DNA from: Terriglobales bacterium
GTDB taxonomy: Bacteria; Acidobacteriota; Terriglobia; Terriglobales; Acidobacteriaceae
Direction: 5' to 3'
Assembly (NCBI GenBank): GCA_025451215.1
Contig: JANWKU010000051.1
Coordinates: forward strand, 1-46,880
DNA: 46,880 bases
The position numbers and the translations under genes are program-made. This document shows, one piece after another, positions 1-7,981 of the stretch (position 1 is the stretch's first letter; each line of letters begins with the position of its first letter). The notes under the pieces are model-generated. The model ran no database searches. It was not told the origin of the DNA and worked only from the letters and a program-made list of their open reading frames with translations.

Positions 1-399
1 GCCGCCCTTTTTCTCGATGACGTCGCCAAACACCAGCACTTTGCCGGGACCAAAAAAATCAGCCGGCGCCCAATAGAAGGCGGACCAGTCAATTGCCAGG
101 CGCAGGTCGCTTTCGCGTTGCGCGGTAAAGCCGCGAATGGAGGAACCGTCGAAGGTGAGGTTGTCCCAACTCTTGATGAGAAACTTTTTGTCGTAGTCGA
201 GCATGTGCAGGCGACCTTCAAGATCGCTGAACATGACGGTGACGGCCTTGATCCGGCTTTCGTCGGTCAGATATCTGAGCCGCTCTTCCTGGATCTTGTG
301 GGCGGGGACGCGGTTCTTGCGCTGCTCTTTCGCTTCGAGGTTGAGATCTTCCAACTCTTCGTAGGAAAGGGTCAGGAAATTTCTTAGTTCGGTGGACAT
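1..399 (-). CDS. glnA: Glutamine synthetase, N-terminal part (truncated by window edge)
   Basis: The reading frame starts at ATG 399 on the minus strand and runs off the left edge, so only about 133 N-terminal residues are present. Glutamine synthetase makes glutamine from glutamate, ammonia and ATP in the cytosol. The visible part carries FDGSSIRGF (about residues 84-92), the conserved segment of the beta-Grasp domain of type I enzymes, followed by a stretch matching the end of that domain. A strong ribosome binding site, AAGGAG, lies about 6 bases upstream of the ATG (around 404-409). The first 30 or so residues are charged and longer than in the enterobacterial enzyme. Family assignment is firm; the subtype cannot be decided from this fragment. 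Confidence 0.9.
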   Translation of the reverse strand, partial: MSTELRNFLTLSYEELEDLNLEAKEQRKNRVPAHKIQEERLRYLTDESRIKAVTVMFSDLEGRLHMLDYDKKFLIKSWDNLTFDGSSIRGFTAQRESDLRLAIDWSAFYWAPADFFGPGKVLVFGDVIEKKGG

Positions 400-725
400 G
401 GATCTCCTTGGATGTGAGATGAAACCAGCCGAACTTTTTTCTCGACTGGCAAATGACTCGCTAGGATACAGGGCAGCTTTTTCTTCCGGCCAATTAAAAG
501 TGTTGATGGGCGGTATTCGCTGAATTTATGGAGTCGGTGGCATGGTAAAGGCAAAGCCGCGCCAGCGCAAGATATTGTTTTGGCTTGGCTTATGCGGCTC
601 CGAGGTAGCACGCACAGGTTGGCGTGGTGCTAGACTTTTGAGTTGAGGTTTGGGTGGGGGAGCAAGGTACCAGAATTTCGGTTGGATAGTAGAGTTTGGG
701 TTGGATAAATAAGCGAGTTCAGCCA
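400..725. other. Divergent intergenic region glnA / acyl-CoA dehydrogenase
   Basis: This 326-base gap separates two divergently oriented genes and should hold both promoters. I see no convincing gene: the short open frames here lack start signals and family resemblance. A short direct repeat, GGTTGGATA, occurs twice at about 680-709. I could not assign promoter hexamers or a nitrogen-control site with confidence. Confidence 0.4.
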
Positions 726-1574
726 ATGGCAATTGAAATTGTTGGAGTGGTCGGCGCGGGAACCATGGGAAACGGGATCGCGCATGTGTTCGCGCGGAGC
801 GGCTTTCGTGTGCTTTTGTGCGATGTGGAGCAGAAGTTTCTGGAGCGGGGGCTTGCGACCATTGGTAAAAACCTGGAGCGCGAAGCCAGCAAGGGAAAAA
901 TTACCGCGGCGGACAAGAATGCGACTCTCGGCAGAATTGAAGCGGTGTTGAAACGCGAACTGCTGGCGAAGTGTGATTTTGTGATTGAGGCCGCGACGGA
1001 GAAGCTGGCGGTAAAGTCAGAAATTTTTCGCGAGCTGGACAGGATATGCCGGCCTGATGTAATTCTTGCTTCGAACACGTCTTCTATTTCGATTACGAAG
1101 CTGGCGGGACTCACCAAGCGCCCGGATAAAGTGATTGGGATGCATTTCTTTAATCCCGTTCCGATGATGAAGCTGGTGGAAGTGGTGCGCGGCCTGGCGA
1201 CATCGGACGAAACGTTTCAGGCGGTGCGCGATCTGGCCTTCAAGCTCGAAAAGACGCCAGTGGAAGTGAACGATTCGCCGGGATTTGTTTCCAACCGAGT
1301 GCTCATGCCGCTGCTGAACGAGGCCATGTTCGCGGTGATGGAAGGCGTGGCTACTCCGGAGGCCGTGGACGAAGTTTTCAAGCTGGGCATGGCGCATCCC
1401 ATGGGACCCTTAACGCTGGCGGATTTTATTGGATTGGATGTTTGCCTGGATATCATGCGGGTGTTGCACGAGGGATTAGGAGATCCGAAGTATCGGCCAT
1501 GTCCGCTGCTGGTGAAGATGGTGGATGCGGGGCGGACGGGGCGGAAGAGTGGGCAGGGATTTTATAAGTATTGA
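726..1574 (+). CDS. hbd: 3-hydroxybutyryl-CoA / 3-hydroxyacyl-CoA dehydrogenase
   Basis: This 282-residue enzyme oxidises or reduces 3-hydroxyacyl-CoA with NAD(P), as in beta-oxidation or in butyrate and polyhydroxyalkanoate metabolism. The N-terminal Rossmann fold shows the dinucleotide loop [16 protein letters not shown] (residues 6-21). The substrate-domain signature [17 protein letters not shown] contains the catalytic His, and [10 protein letters not shown] is the conserved segment at the start of the helical C-terminal domain. The length matches the stand-alone bacterial enzyme. I chose ATG 726 because it places the Rossmann strand at the N terminus; a TTG at 696 would add ten unlikely residues. 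It stands alone, with no acyl-CoA neighbours, so the direction of its pathway is not clear. Confidence 0.92.
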   Translation: MAIEIVGVVGAGTMGNGIAHVFARSGFRVLLCDVEQKFLERGLATIGKNLEREASKGKITAADKNATLGRIEAVLKRELLAKCDFVIEAATEKLAVKSEIFRELDRICRPDVILASNTSSISITKLAGLTKRPDKVIGMHFFNPVPMMKLVEVVRGLATSDETFQAVRDLAFKLEKTPVEVNDSPGFVSNRVLMPLLNEAMFAVMEGVATPEAVDEVFKLGMAHPMGPLTLADFIGLDVCLDIMRVLHEGLGDPKYRPCPLLVKMVDAGRTGRKSGQGFYKY

Positions 1575-1636
1575 TGGTGCGATATTGCGGCTGGACTGAG
1601 GCTGCGCCCGTTTTCTGACGGTGATTGAAATTGTTG

Positions 1637-1662
1637 AGATCCTTCGCTGCGCTCAGGATGAC
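1637..1662. repeat. Short dispersed repeat unit (CTTCGCTGCGCTCA...GGATGAC)
   Basis: The segment contains CTTCGCTGCGCTCA (1642-1655) followed at once by GGATGAC (1656-1662). The same 14-base core recurs at 3535-3548, again followed by GGATGAC. From general knowledge this motif is scattered through intergenic DNA of acidobacterial and other genomes, where it is often mistranslated as LRSFAALRMT. Here it sits just before the next gene and produces such a false N-terminal extension. Confidence 0.7.
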
Positions 1663-1669
1663 AAGGCTT

Positions 1670-2056
1670 ATGAATAAGGGGAATAAAAATAGCATTGTGA
1701 ATTACGTTTTAGGGACGATCCTTGGCTTGGCGGCGGGAGTGATTGACGTACGGCTTGGCGATTTGCTGGTGACTGCGGTTTTCGTGATGCTTGCGACCAT
1801 GCTGTTGGGTTTGTTGCGGCCGGAGCGGGCGTGGCGGTGGACGGTACTGGTAGCAGCATGTGTTCCGCTGGTGCAGATTCTGGCTCATGTATTTTTGAAG
1901 GAACACATCGCGCTCTCACACATTCAGCTATCGTTTTCCGGCTTCCTGACCGGCACGGTGGGAGCTTATGCGGGAGCGTTCGCGCGGATGGGGATTGATC
2001 TGCTGGTGCTTCCGGAAAAGCACGAACCCGCCGCAAAGGCGGATGTTACGAAATAG
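1670..2056 (+). CDS. Small integral membrane protein, unknown function
   Basis: The product has 128 residues when started at ATG 1670. An upstream start at 1625 would translate the intergenic repeat and is rejected. Hydrophobic stretches near residues 12-30, 32-48, 56-76 and 88-105 suggest three to four membrane segments, with a charged tail ending KHEPAAKADVTK. I do not recognise a family motif. The gene follows the acyl-CoA dehydrogenase by 95 bases and precedes the metallo-hydrolase by 43 bases, so the three could be co-transcribed, but nothing ties their functions together. Confidence 0.6.
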   Translation: MNKGNKNSIVNYVLGTILGLAAGVIDVRLGDLLVTAVFVMLATMLLGLLRPERAWRWTVLVAACVPLVQILAHVFLKEHIALSHIQLSFSGFLTGTVGAYAGAFARMGIDLLVLPEKHEPAAKADVTK

Positions 2057-2099
2057 GCTTAGTCGAAAAGTTACTTTCGCTTCCACAACGGAAAAAGGT

Positions 2100-2915
2100 A
2101 TGCTGCCGGAGATGGGTGTTTCCGTCTCAGTGTTGGCGAGTGGAAGCCGCGGCAACTGCGCGGTGGTGGCGAGCGCCAAAACGCGCATTCTAGTGGACGC
2201 CGGCATTTCCTGCCGGGAGACTTTCAAACGAATGAAGTCGCTGGGCGATGATCCGCACAAGCTTTCCGCCATCCTCATTACCCACGAACACTCGGACCAC
2301 ATTTATGGCCTAGCGACGCTGGCGAAAAAATTGAGCATTCCAATCTTCATGACCGGAGCCACACACAATGCGTGGAAGCGGTCATTGCGTGACCAGACAG
2401 GCGAAGCGCCGCAGTTAAATTGTCTGGAGGTATTTTCCTCGGGCCGCGATTTTCATATTGGAGACATCGCCGTGACGCCCTTCACCATTCCTCACGACGC
2501 CGCTGATCCTGTCGGCTTCACGTTTCGGGCGGAAGGGACCAAGATCGCTTTCGCGACTGACCTGGGATATGTGCCGCAGAACATCTGCCATCATCTTCGC
2601 GGCTGCGATGTGTTGGTGATGGAGTCCAACCATGACCTGGAAATGCTGCGCGGCGGCCCGTATCCGTGGTCGGTGAAGCAAAGGGTGATGAGCCGCGTGG
2701 GGCACCTTTCGAACGACGCCCTCGCGGATTTTTTCGGCAGCGAATATGATGGGGCGGCGGCATACGTGGTGCTGGCGCATCTCTCTGAATCGAACAATCA
2801 TCCTGAGATCGCGCGCAGCGCGGCGGAGAAGGCCCTGGCAACGCGGCAGACGCTGCTTTCCAGCCATGTGGTGCTGGCGTCACAGACGGAACCTATACAA
2901 CCTATTTGCCTTTAG
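2100..2915 (+). CDS. MBL-fold metallo-hydrolase, YycJ/WalJ-like
   Basis: This is a metallo-beta-lactamase-fold hydrolase of about 271 residues. The metal motif THEHSDH (HxHxDH) lies near residues 59-65. Further ligands are probable in the segments FTIPHDAADPVGF, ATDLG and VLAHLSESNNHPE, all typical of the YycJ/WalJ subgroup. The N-terminal VLASGSRGNCAVV is also characteristic of that group. Its members are cytosolic and linked to DNA metabolism or cell-wall regulation; the substrate is not settled. I used ATG 2100; ATG 2112 four codons later is almost as likely. An in-frame extension back to 1968 lies inside the previous gene and is not credible. Confidence 0.88.
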   Translation: MLPEMGVSVSVLASGSRGNCAVVASAKTRILVDAGISCRETFKRMKSLGDDPHKLSAILITHEHSDHIYGLATLAKKLSIPIFMTGATHNAWKRSLRDQTGEAPQLNCLEVFSSGRDFHIGDIAVTPFTIPHDAADPVGFTFRAEGTKIAFATDLGYVPQNICHHLRGCDVLVMESNHDLEMLRGGPYPWSVKQRVMSRVGHLSNDALADFFGSEYDGAAAYVVLAHLSESNNHPEIARSAAEKALATRQTLLSSHVVLASQTEPIQPICL

Positions 2916-2933
2916 GTTGATCATTTATTGCAT

Positions 2934-3371
2934 ATGAGCCCATGTATTGATCCCGTGGTAGGGAAAATATTGGCGGGTTGGCGCTACGATATTTCCGGCA
3001 TTGCGCCGGAGATGCGTGGCGACTACGAAGAGCACTTCGTTCTATGCGAGCACTGCCGCAAGCGGCAGCGTCTGCACCGCACGATTGACCTGGGATTGAT
3101 TGGGCTGGCATCGGTTTCCGGCGCGGTATTTTTGCTGGCCTTCGGATTGATCCTATACTTCGGGCCGCACCATTCGCTGGTTCTTGAGGTTGCCGCGCTG
3201 ACGGGCTTCGCGCTTTCCGCGCTTATCTGGGTAGTGGTTGCGGTGGCGACTCCCGCGCCTATCACGATGGTGCAGGTAGCGAAGCTGGGAGCACGCCAGG
3301 TACATAATCGTTTGCCGGAGGAGATCCGGCAGAGACTGCCGGAAGAACTTCGCGTTAAGATCATGCGCTAG
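2934..3371 (+). CDS. Membrane protein with anti-sigma-like HxxxCxxC motif
   Basis: The product has 145 residues from ATG 2934 (an in-frame TTG lies six bases upstream). A short cytoplasmic N-terminal part carries His34, Cys38 and Cys41 in the arrangement HFVLCEHC. This HxxxCxxC spacing is the zinc motif of ZAS and zf-HC2 anti-sigma factors. Two hydrophobic helices follow, about residues 53-76 and 81-103, then a charged tail with a repeated RLPEE element (LPEEIRQRLPEELR). No sigma factor gene lies next to it, so an anti-sigma role is only suggested by the motif. It starts 18 bases after the metallo-hydrolase stop and may be co-transcribed with it. Confidence 0.65.
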   Translation: MSPCIDPVVGKILAGWRYDISGIAPEMRGDYEEHFVLCEHCRKRQRLHRTIDLGLIGLASVSGAVFLLAFGLILYFGPHHSLVLEVAALTGFALSALIWVVVAVATPAPITMVQVAKLGARQVHNRLPEEIRQRLPEELRVKIMR

Positions 3372-3415
3372 TCTATTTCGATTGATCCCCTACCAATTCT
3401 TGCAAGCCTACAAAC

Positions 3416-3564
3416 CATGTCATCCCGGGCGACTTTGCAAGAAACCACGCGCAGTTTAAGCGTGTACGGTGCCATCGGACTATGCATTCTCGTCGATCGC
3501 TGAAAAGCTGGCGGCCGTCGTAAGGTCCCTCCGTCTTCGCTGCGCTCAACGTCGGGATGACATG
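3416..3564. repeat. 149-bp element bounded by 12-bp perfect inverted repeats
   Basis: The ends are CATGTCATCCCG (3416-3427) and CGGGATGACATG (3553-3564), exact reverse complements of each other. The right half contains the dispersed core CTTCGCTGCGCTCA (3535-3548). No open frame within it looks real. It fills most of the gap between two membrane-protein genes and resembles a non-autonomous MITE- or REP-like element. I see no obvious target duplication. Confidence 0.65.
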
Positions 3565-3693
3565 AAGCGAGCGTAACCCAATCAAAAGCGGCCAACCGAC
3601 TCCAGGGTATGTGCGCCGTCCGGTTATTAGTCAATTCGATACCGGCGCGCGATTTCATTTTCGAGAAAATTCAAAACGGGACACACTTAACAC

Positions 3694-4155
3694 ATGAATT
3701 CCTCTGTGAAGTATGTACGAACCATTCACACGCTGTTGTTGTGCAGCATTGCGCTTTATGTGCTCGTGGGGGAGGAAGTAATCCGAACGCATCCGAGGGT
3801 GGCCCCGGGGGCGTCCATGTATTACATCTTCACGATTGCGGGCGTCGCCATGGTATTGAGCACGTTTGCAGTGCGAATGCTCCTGGTGAAAAAGGCGGAG
3901 AGCGGCCTGGCGCAAGACCCGGCCGACCCGGTGTTATTGCACCGCTGGCGCGGAGCTTACATTGTGAGTTACGCATTCAGCGAGATCGTGGCTGTTTTCG
4001 GATTCGCGCTTCGCTTGCTCGGCTTTACGCTCTCACAAGTAGCGTCGTTTTACGTAGCGGGACTGCTACTGCTGTTGTTCATGCGGCCACGCAGGCAAGT
4101 GGGCAGTGTTATAGCGCTTGACGGAAGCGCGGCTCCCGCGGCCGATATGCAGTAG
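3694..4155 (+). CDS. Four-helix integral membrane protein, unknown function
   Basis: The product has 153 residues. Hydrophobic segments near residues 9-26, 42-63, 88-112 and 115-131 give four predicted membrane helices joined by short loops. The loop between helices two and three (about KKAESGLAQDPADPVLLHRWRG region) is polar and likely cytoplasmic. I recognise no catalytic or binding motif. It lies after the inverted-repeat element and ends 67 bases before map. ATG 3694 is preceded by a weak purine stretch only. The call as a gene rests on length, membrane pattern and position. Confidence 0.65.
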   Translation: MNSSVKYVRTIHTLLLCSIALYVLVGEEVIRTHPRVAPGASMYYIFTIAGVAMVLSTFAVRMLLVKKAESGLAQDPADPVLLHRWRGAYIVSYAFSEIVAVFGFALRLLGFTLSQVASFYVAGLLLLLFMRPRRQVGSVIALDGSAAPAADMQ

Positions 4156-4222
4156 GCGGGCGCTTTCCGCGAACATTTTCCACGAACGACGTTTCCAAAG
4201 CGAAAACCAGGAGCGAATTTCC

Positions 4223-4966
4223 ATGTCCATTCAAACGCCAGAGGAGTTGGCGCGTCTGCGCGCTGCGGGCAGGATTGTCCGCGAAATGCTTGGGGCCATG
4301 CGGCAGCAGGCGCGAGCGGGCGTGACGACCGCAGAGTTAGACAACATTGGTATTGAAGTGATGCGGCGAAACGGAGCGCGCTCGGCGCCAGCAATGGTGT
4401 ATGGGTTTCCCGGCGCGAGTTGCATCAGCGTGAATGAAGAGGCAGTGCATGGAATTCCTTCAAAAAGAACTCTGCGCGAGGGAGATCTTGTAAAGCTCGA
4501 CGTCACGATCGAAAAAGATGGTTTCATGGCGGATGCAGCTGTGACAGTTCCTATAGGAAAAGTTTCTCCGCGTAAGCAAGAGCTGATGCACTGCGCGAAA
4601 CGGGCATTTGACCAAGCCATGCTAGTGGCGCGCGCGGGAGTTCGAGTTTCAGAGATTGGACGAGCGGTGGAGTATGAAGTGAAGCGGAGCGGGTTTTCAG
4701 TGATCCGTGAATTGGGCGGACACGGGATTGGGCGCACCATTCACGAAGCCCCGTCCATCCCCAACTATCCTGATCCCGCAGCCAATGAAATTTTGACCGA
4801 GGGATTGGTCATCACAGTGGAACCGATTATTGCGGCGGGCAGCGGGCGTTCGGTCCTTGCGCGGGATGGATGGACAATACGCACGGCTGACCGGCAACCC
4901 TCAGCCCACTACGAGCACACGATTGTAATTACCACCGGCGAACCGATCCTGCTGACCACCGCATGA
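4223..4966 (+). CDS. map: Methionine aminopeptidase, type I
   Basis: This 247-residue enzyme removes the initiator methionine from nascent proteins in the cytosol. All five metal ligands of the pita-bread fold are visible: Asp93 (KLDVT), Asp104 (MADAA), His167 (GGHGIG), Glu200 (TVEPI) and Glu231 (YEHTI). The conserved His76 (VHGIP) near the active site is present too. The length and lack of an N-terminal zinc extension fit type Ia. ATG 4223 has a CAGGAG ribosome binding site around 4208-4213; an in-frame start at 4118 would overlap the preceding gene. It ends two bases before the stop of the convergent msrA. Confidence 0.95.
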   Translation: MSIQTPEELARLRAAGRIVREMLGAMRQQARAGVTTAELDNIGIEVMRRNGARSAPAMVYGFPGASCISVNEEAVHGIPSKRTLREGDLVKLDVTIEKDGFMADAAVTVPIGKVSPRKQELMHCAKRAFDQAMLVARAGVRVSEIGRAVEYEVKRSGFSVIRELGGHGIGRTIHEAPSIPNYPDPAANEILTEGLVITVEPIIAAGSGRSVLARDGWTIRTADRQPSAHYEHTIVITTGEPILLTTA

Positions 4967-4968
4967 GC

Positions 4969-5445
4969 TTATGCCTTAATGTGGCAGCTCGCGAGGCCGC
5001 GCTTTTCCAGATATTGCTGGTGGTAGTCCTCAGCTTCAAAAAAAGTGGCTTCGGGAACAATTTGGGTGGCGATGGGCTTGCTGAAGCGCCCGGATTTTTC
5101 CAGCCTTGCTTTAGAAGCCTCAGCGGCGGCTTTCTGCTCTGGCGAGTAGTAAAAGATCGCGGAGCGGTATTGGGTGCCGTAGTCCGGCCCTTGCCGGTTC
5201 ACCTGCGTGGGATCGTGGTTCTCCCAGAACACGTCGAGCAATTGTTCATAGGTAATTTTAGTGGGATCAAACTCAACTTCCACGGCCTCGGCATGGCCGG
5301 TGCCGTCGGTGCAAACGTCTTTGTATGTGGGATTGGCGAAGTTGCCGCCCGTGTAACCGACCCGAGAGGAGGTAACTCCCGGCAACTGCCGGAAGGTCAC
5401 TTCGACTCCCCAGAAACATCCCGCGGCAAACGTAGCTTTGGACAT
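4969..5445 (-). CDS. msrA: Peptide methionine sulfoxide reductase MsrA
   Basis: This 158-residue enzyme reduces the S-epimer of methionine sulfoxide in proteins and free amino acid. The catalytic motif GCFWG puts the nucleophilic Cys at residue 10. Conserved YTGG (residues 31-34), GHAEAVEV and the EDYHQQYL segment match the family. A candidate recycling cysteine lies near the C terminus (SCHIKA). There is no fused MsrB domain and no msrB next door. The gene converges on map with a two-base gap; its start region faces the secreted Asp-box gene. Confidence 0.95.
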   Translation of the reverse strand: MSKATFAAGCFWGVEVTFRQLPGVTSSRVGYTGGNFANPTYKDVCTDGTGHAEAVEVEFDPTKITYEQLLDVFWENHDPTQVNRQGPDYGTQYRSAIFYYSPEQKAAAEASKARLEKSGRFSKPIATQIVPEATFFEAEDYHQQYLEKRGLASCHIKA

Positions 5446-5592
5446 AAATGCTCCTCAAAATATGGTGCTCTTATTCGATGCCTGAGTCCAGAGAAAGTAA
5501 CATATTGCGGCGAACCAGATTGACTGCCCCTGTGTGCCACGATACCTTTTATTCATAGTTTGTTCGCGGCTCTCCCCGCGAGTAGAGGTTCT

Positions 5593-6885
5593 GTGGCTTT
5601 TGAGTTTTACCGCGATTGGTCTTGCGGCAACGCGAGACTGCGTTTTCTGTTCCTGATGGTACTGGCATTCGTGTTTGCATCAGGATGCACGGCTTATGCC
5701 GCGGGGCCACCCTCTCCTCCCGAAGGCAGTTCTGCTGACCAGAATCTGTCCAATCCAAATTTGTCAGCTCCAAACTCGTCAGATCAGTGGGAAGTGGCCA
5801 TCGCTAAAGATGGATTCCATCACGTTTATTTTCTTTACTCCCAAAAGGAAGCGCAGTGTCTTGGTTGCGCTTCCCTGCCCCGGTTGCGGCTAGCGATAGG
5901 AAGCGATGAGGACGCAAAGTGGGAAGCGCCGCGGGAGCTAACGCCGCCAAGCTTTGACCAGGTAAATCCGGCGCTTGCCGTGGACGCTGGCGACCAGCGC
6001 ACCATTTATGCTGCATGGCTGGAACGCAGCCGGAAGGATTTACTGCTGGCGAAGTCCTCGGATTTCGGACATAGCTGGTCTTTGGTGGTGGTAGCGCGGG
6101 CTGATGGCGCAGCAAACCGTCCGGTGCTTTTTGCCCGGGGGGAAAATGTGACCATTGCATTCAGCCGCGATCACCAGATGTGGACAGCGTCTTCTCATGA
6201 CGGCGGAATCACATTCGATGTTGTGAATGTGAGCGCGCCAGCGCCGGTGCGCGATGTTCTTGCGGGAGGGGCGACGATTGATCCCAACGGGAATAGCTAC
6301 ATTGCGTGGGAAGGCTACACGGAGGGAACAGCATCCGAAATCGAGCTTTACATCAGCAAGTCAGCCGACCAGGGTAGAAGCTGGACAACGACGCTGATGG
6401 ACCGTTCGCGGGGCACAGCGAATTGCAAGGATTCGCAGTGCGAATGGGGATATCTGGGCGGGCAGATCACGATCGCCTCGGATGCGGCCGGGACTCTTTA
6501 CTCGCTGTGGAATTCAAATCATCCAGGAAAGCAGGATGCGGAGCGGGTTTATTTTTCCTCGTCCACCACGGCGGGGGAAACGTGGTCTCCGAAGGCGGAA
6601 GTTTCAAACGCGCCTGCTGGCGCCAAGCACGTTTTGCCGGCGATTGTGGCGGGAGCGACCGGGGAAGTGCGCATTGCGTGGATGGATTCACGCAACAGCC
6701 CGCGATGGAGCGCTTATTCGCGCAGCTCGACCAATGGCGGCGCGACGTGGGGTCCGGAAGAATTACTTTCTATGTATGCGCCGAATAGCGGATATATTCC
6801 GGCGCAGGATTCTGATCCACCGTTCGCGCCTTCGCCGGAGGACGCGCGCCTATATGGCGAGAGCCTATCCGGCCCTGGGCTGTAG
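5593..6885 (+). CDS. Secreted Asp-box (BNR/sialidase-like) beta-propeller protein
   Basis: About 430 residues with a hydrophobic N-terminal segment ending FVFASGC, which could be a lipoprotein or ordinary export signal. The body carries repeated Asp-box motifs of the SxDxGxxW type: SSDFGHSWS, SSHDGGITFD, SADQGRSWT, SSTTAGETW and SSTNGGATW. Five such boxes at regular spacing indicate a six-bladed propeller of the sialidase superfamily. I do not see a clear arginine triad or catalytic pair, so glycosidase activity is unproven; many such proteins only bind. The start is uncertain: GTG 5593 has AGAGG four bases upstream, TTG 5560 is an alternative, and ATG 5656 would shorten the signal. Both neighbours are on the opposite strand. 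Confidence 0.75.
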   Translation: MAFEFYRDWSCGNARLRFLFLMVLAFVFASGCTAYAAGPPSPPEGSSADQNLSNPNLSAPNSSDQWEVAIAKDGFHHVYFLYSQKEAQCLGCASLPRLRLAIGSDEDAKWEAPRELTPPSFDQVNPALAVDAGDQRTIYAAWLERSRKDLLLAKSSDFGHSWSLVVVARADGAANRPVLFARGENVTIAFSRDHQMWTASSHDGGITFDVVNVSAPAPVRDVLAGGATIDPNGNSYIAWEGYTEGTASEIELYISKSADQGRSWTTTLMDRSRGTANCKDSQCEWGYLGGQITIASDAAGTLYSLWNSNHPGKQDAERVYFSSSTTAGETWSPKAEVSNAPAGAKHVLPAIVAGATGEVRIAWMDSRNSPRWSAYSRSSTNGGATWGPEELLSMYAPNSGYIPAQDSDPPFAPSPEDARLYGESLSGPGL

Positions 6886-6932
6886 CCAGACGAACCGCCG
6901 TTTGATTCAGCGATTACTTCCCGATTTAGCGA

Positions 6933-7877
6933 TTATTCCGTGACCAGTGCGCCGGTGAGATCGGCGATGCGCTCTACGTTGTGATTGGCGCACCAGGCGC
7001 GCAAATCAGCGATCAGGTGTTGCGTGGCGCGCGGGTCCCAATAACTGGCGGTTCCAATTTGCACGGCGGTTGCACCGGCGAGCATGAATTCGACAACATC
7101 TTCGGCGGTGGAAATTCCGCCGATGCCAATCACCGGAATGGTGACGGCCTTGGCGGCGTCATACACCATGCGGAGGGCAATCGGCTTGATGGCCGGACCG
7201 GACAGGCCTGCGGTGATATTCGCGATCCGTGGCTTGCGGGTCACGGCATCAATGGCCATGGCGACGAATGTGTTGATGAGGGAAATTGCGTCGGCGCCGG
7301 CGTCCTGCGCGATGCGGGCCATTTGCGCGATGCTGGTGACGTTGGGCGACAGCTTTACGATCAGCGGGCGCTTGGAGATGCGCTTGACCGTAGCCACAAC
7401 TTCATCCAAAGAGCGTGGGTCGCTGCCGAATTGGATTCCCCCGTGCGCGGTATTGGGGCAGGAAACATTCAGCTCGTAGGCGGCGATGCCTTCGGCTTCA
7501 TTCAGAATTTCGACCGTCATCTCGTAGTCTTCGCGGGTGTAGCCGAAGACGTTAGCGAAGACCACCGCGCCGGGAACCTGCTTGAGTTTGGGAAGCTTTT
7601 CATCCACGAAGGCGCGAGCGCCGATGTTCTGCAAGCCAATCGCGTTCAGCATTCCGGCGGTGGTTTCATACAATCGAGGCGGAGGGTTTCCGGCCATGGG
7701 CTCGCGAGAAAGGCCCTTGACCACGAAGCCTCCGAGAGCGTGAAGGCTGACGATATCTTCGAATTCAACCCCATAACCGAAAGTGCCGCTGGCGGCAATA
7801 ATGGGATTTTGCAGCGGGATGCCGGCAAAACTGACGCTCAGGTCAGGGCCAGCCTTTTTCTCGGGGGAGGAATTCAT
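6933..7877 (-). CDS. pyrD: Dihydroorotate dehydrogenase, class 1B catalytic subunit
   Basis: This 314-residue flavoprotein oxidises dihydroorotate to orotate in pyrimidine synthesis. The catalytic cysteine is visible in ELNVSCPN (Cys140), which marks the class 1 cytosolic enzymes; class 2 uses serine. The N-terminal segment NPIIAASGTFGYG and the FMN-phosphate loop VIGIGGISTAEDVVEFMLAGA are typical of class 1B, which normally works with the iron-sulfur subunit PyrK. No pyrK or other pyr gene lies in this window. The start at ATG 7877 has no strong ribosome binding site. It is divergent from serS. Confidence 0.92.
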   Translation of the reverse strand: MNSSPEKKAGPDLSVSFAGIPLQNPIIAASGTFGYGVEFEDIVSLHALGGFVVKGLSREPMAGNPPPRLYETTAGMLNAIGLQNIGARAFVDEKLPKLKQVPGAVVFANVFGYTREDYEMTVEILNEAEGIAAYELNVSCPNTAHGGIQFGSDPRSLDEVVATVKRISKRPLIVKLSPNVTSIAQMARIAQDAGADAISLINTFVAMAIDAVTRKPRIANITAGLSGPAIKPIALRMVYDAAKAVTIPVIGIGGISTAEDVVEFMLAGATAVQIGTASYWDPRATQHLIADLRAWCANHNVERIADLTGALVTE

Positions 7878-7981
7878 TGCGAGTTAGTTTACAGCTTCGC
7901 GGAATGGTTCCCCAACTGTCTTGTTGAGTACACGGCATAGAGATGCACGGGAGTGCATTTTTCCGATACGATATTGACTCC

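Noticed and set aside
1625-1669. N-terminal extension MKLLRSFAALRMTRL of the small membrane protein
   Set aside because: It is a translation of the dispersed CTTCGCTGCGCTCA repeat and not conserved protein sequence.
4963-5523. 186-codon plus-strand frame opposite msrA
   Set aside because: It is antisense to a complete msrA with its GCFWG motif.
6981-7940. 319-codon plus-strand frame opposite pyrD
   Set aside because: pyrD is unmistakable on the minus strand; the opposite frame has glycine- and asparagine-rich shadow composition and no motif.
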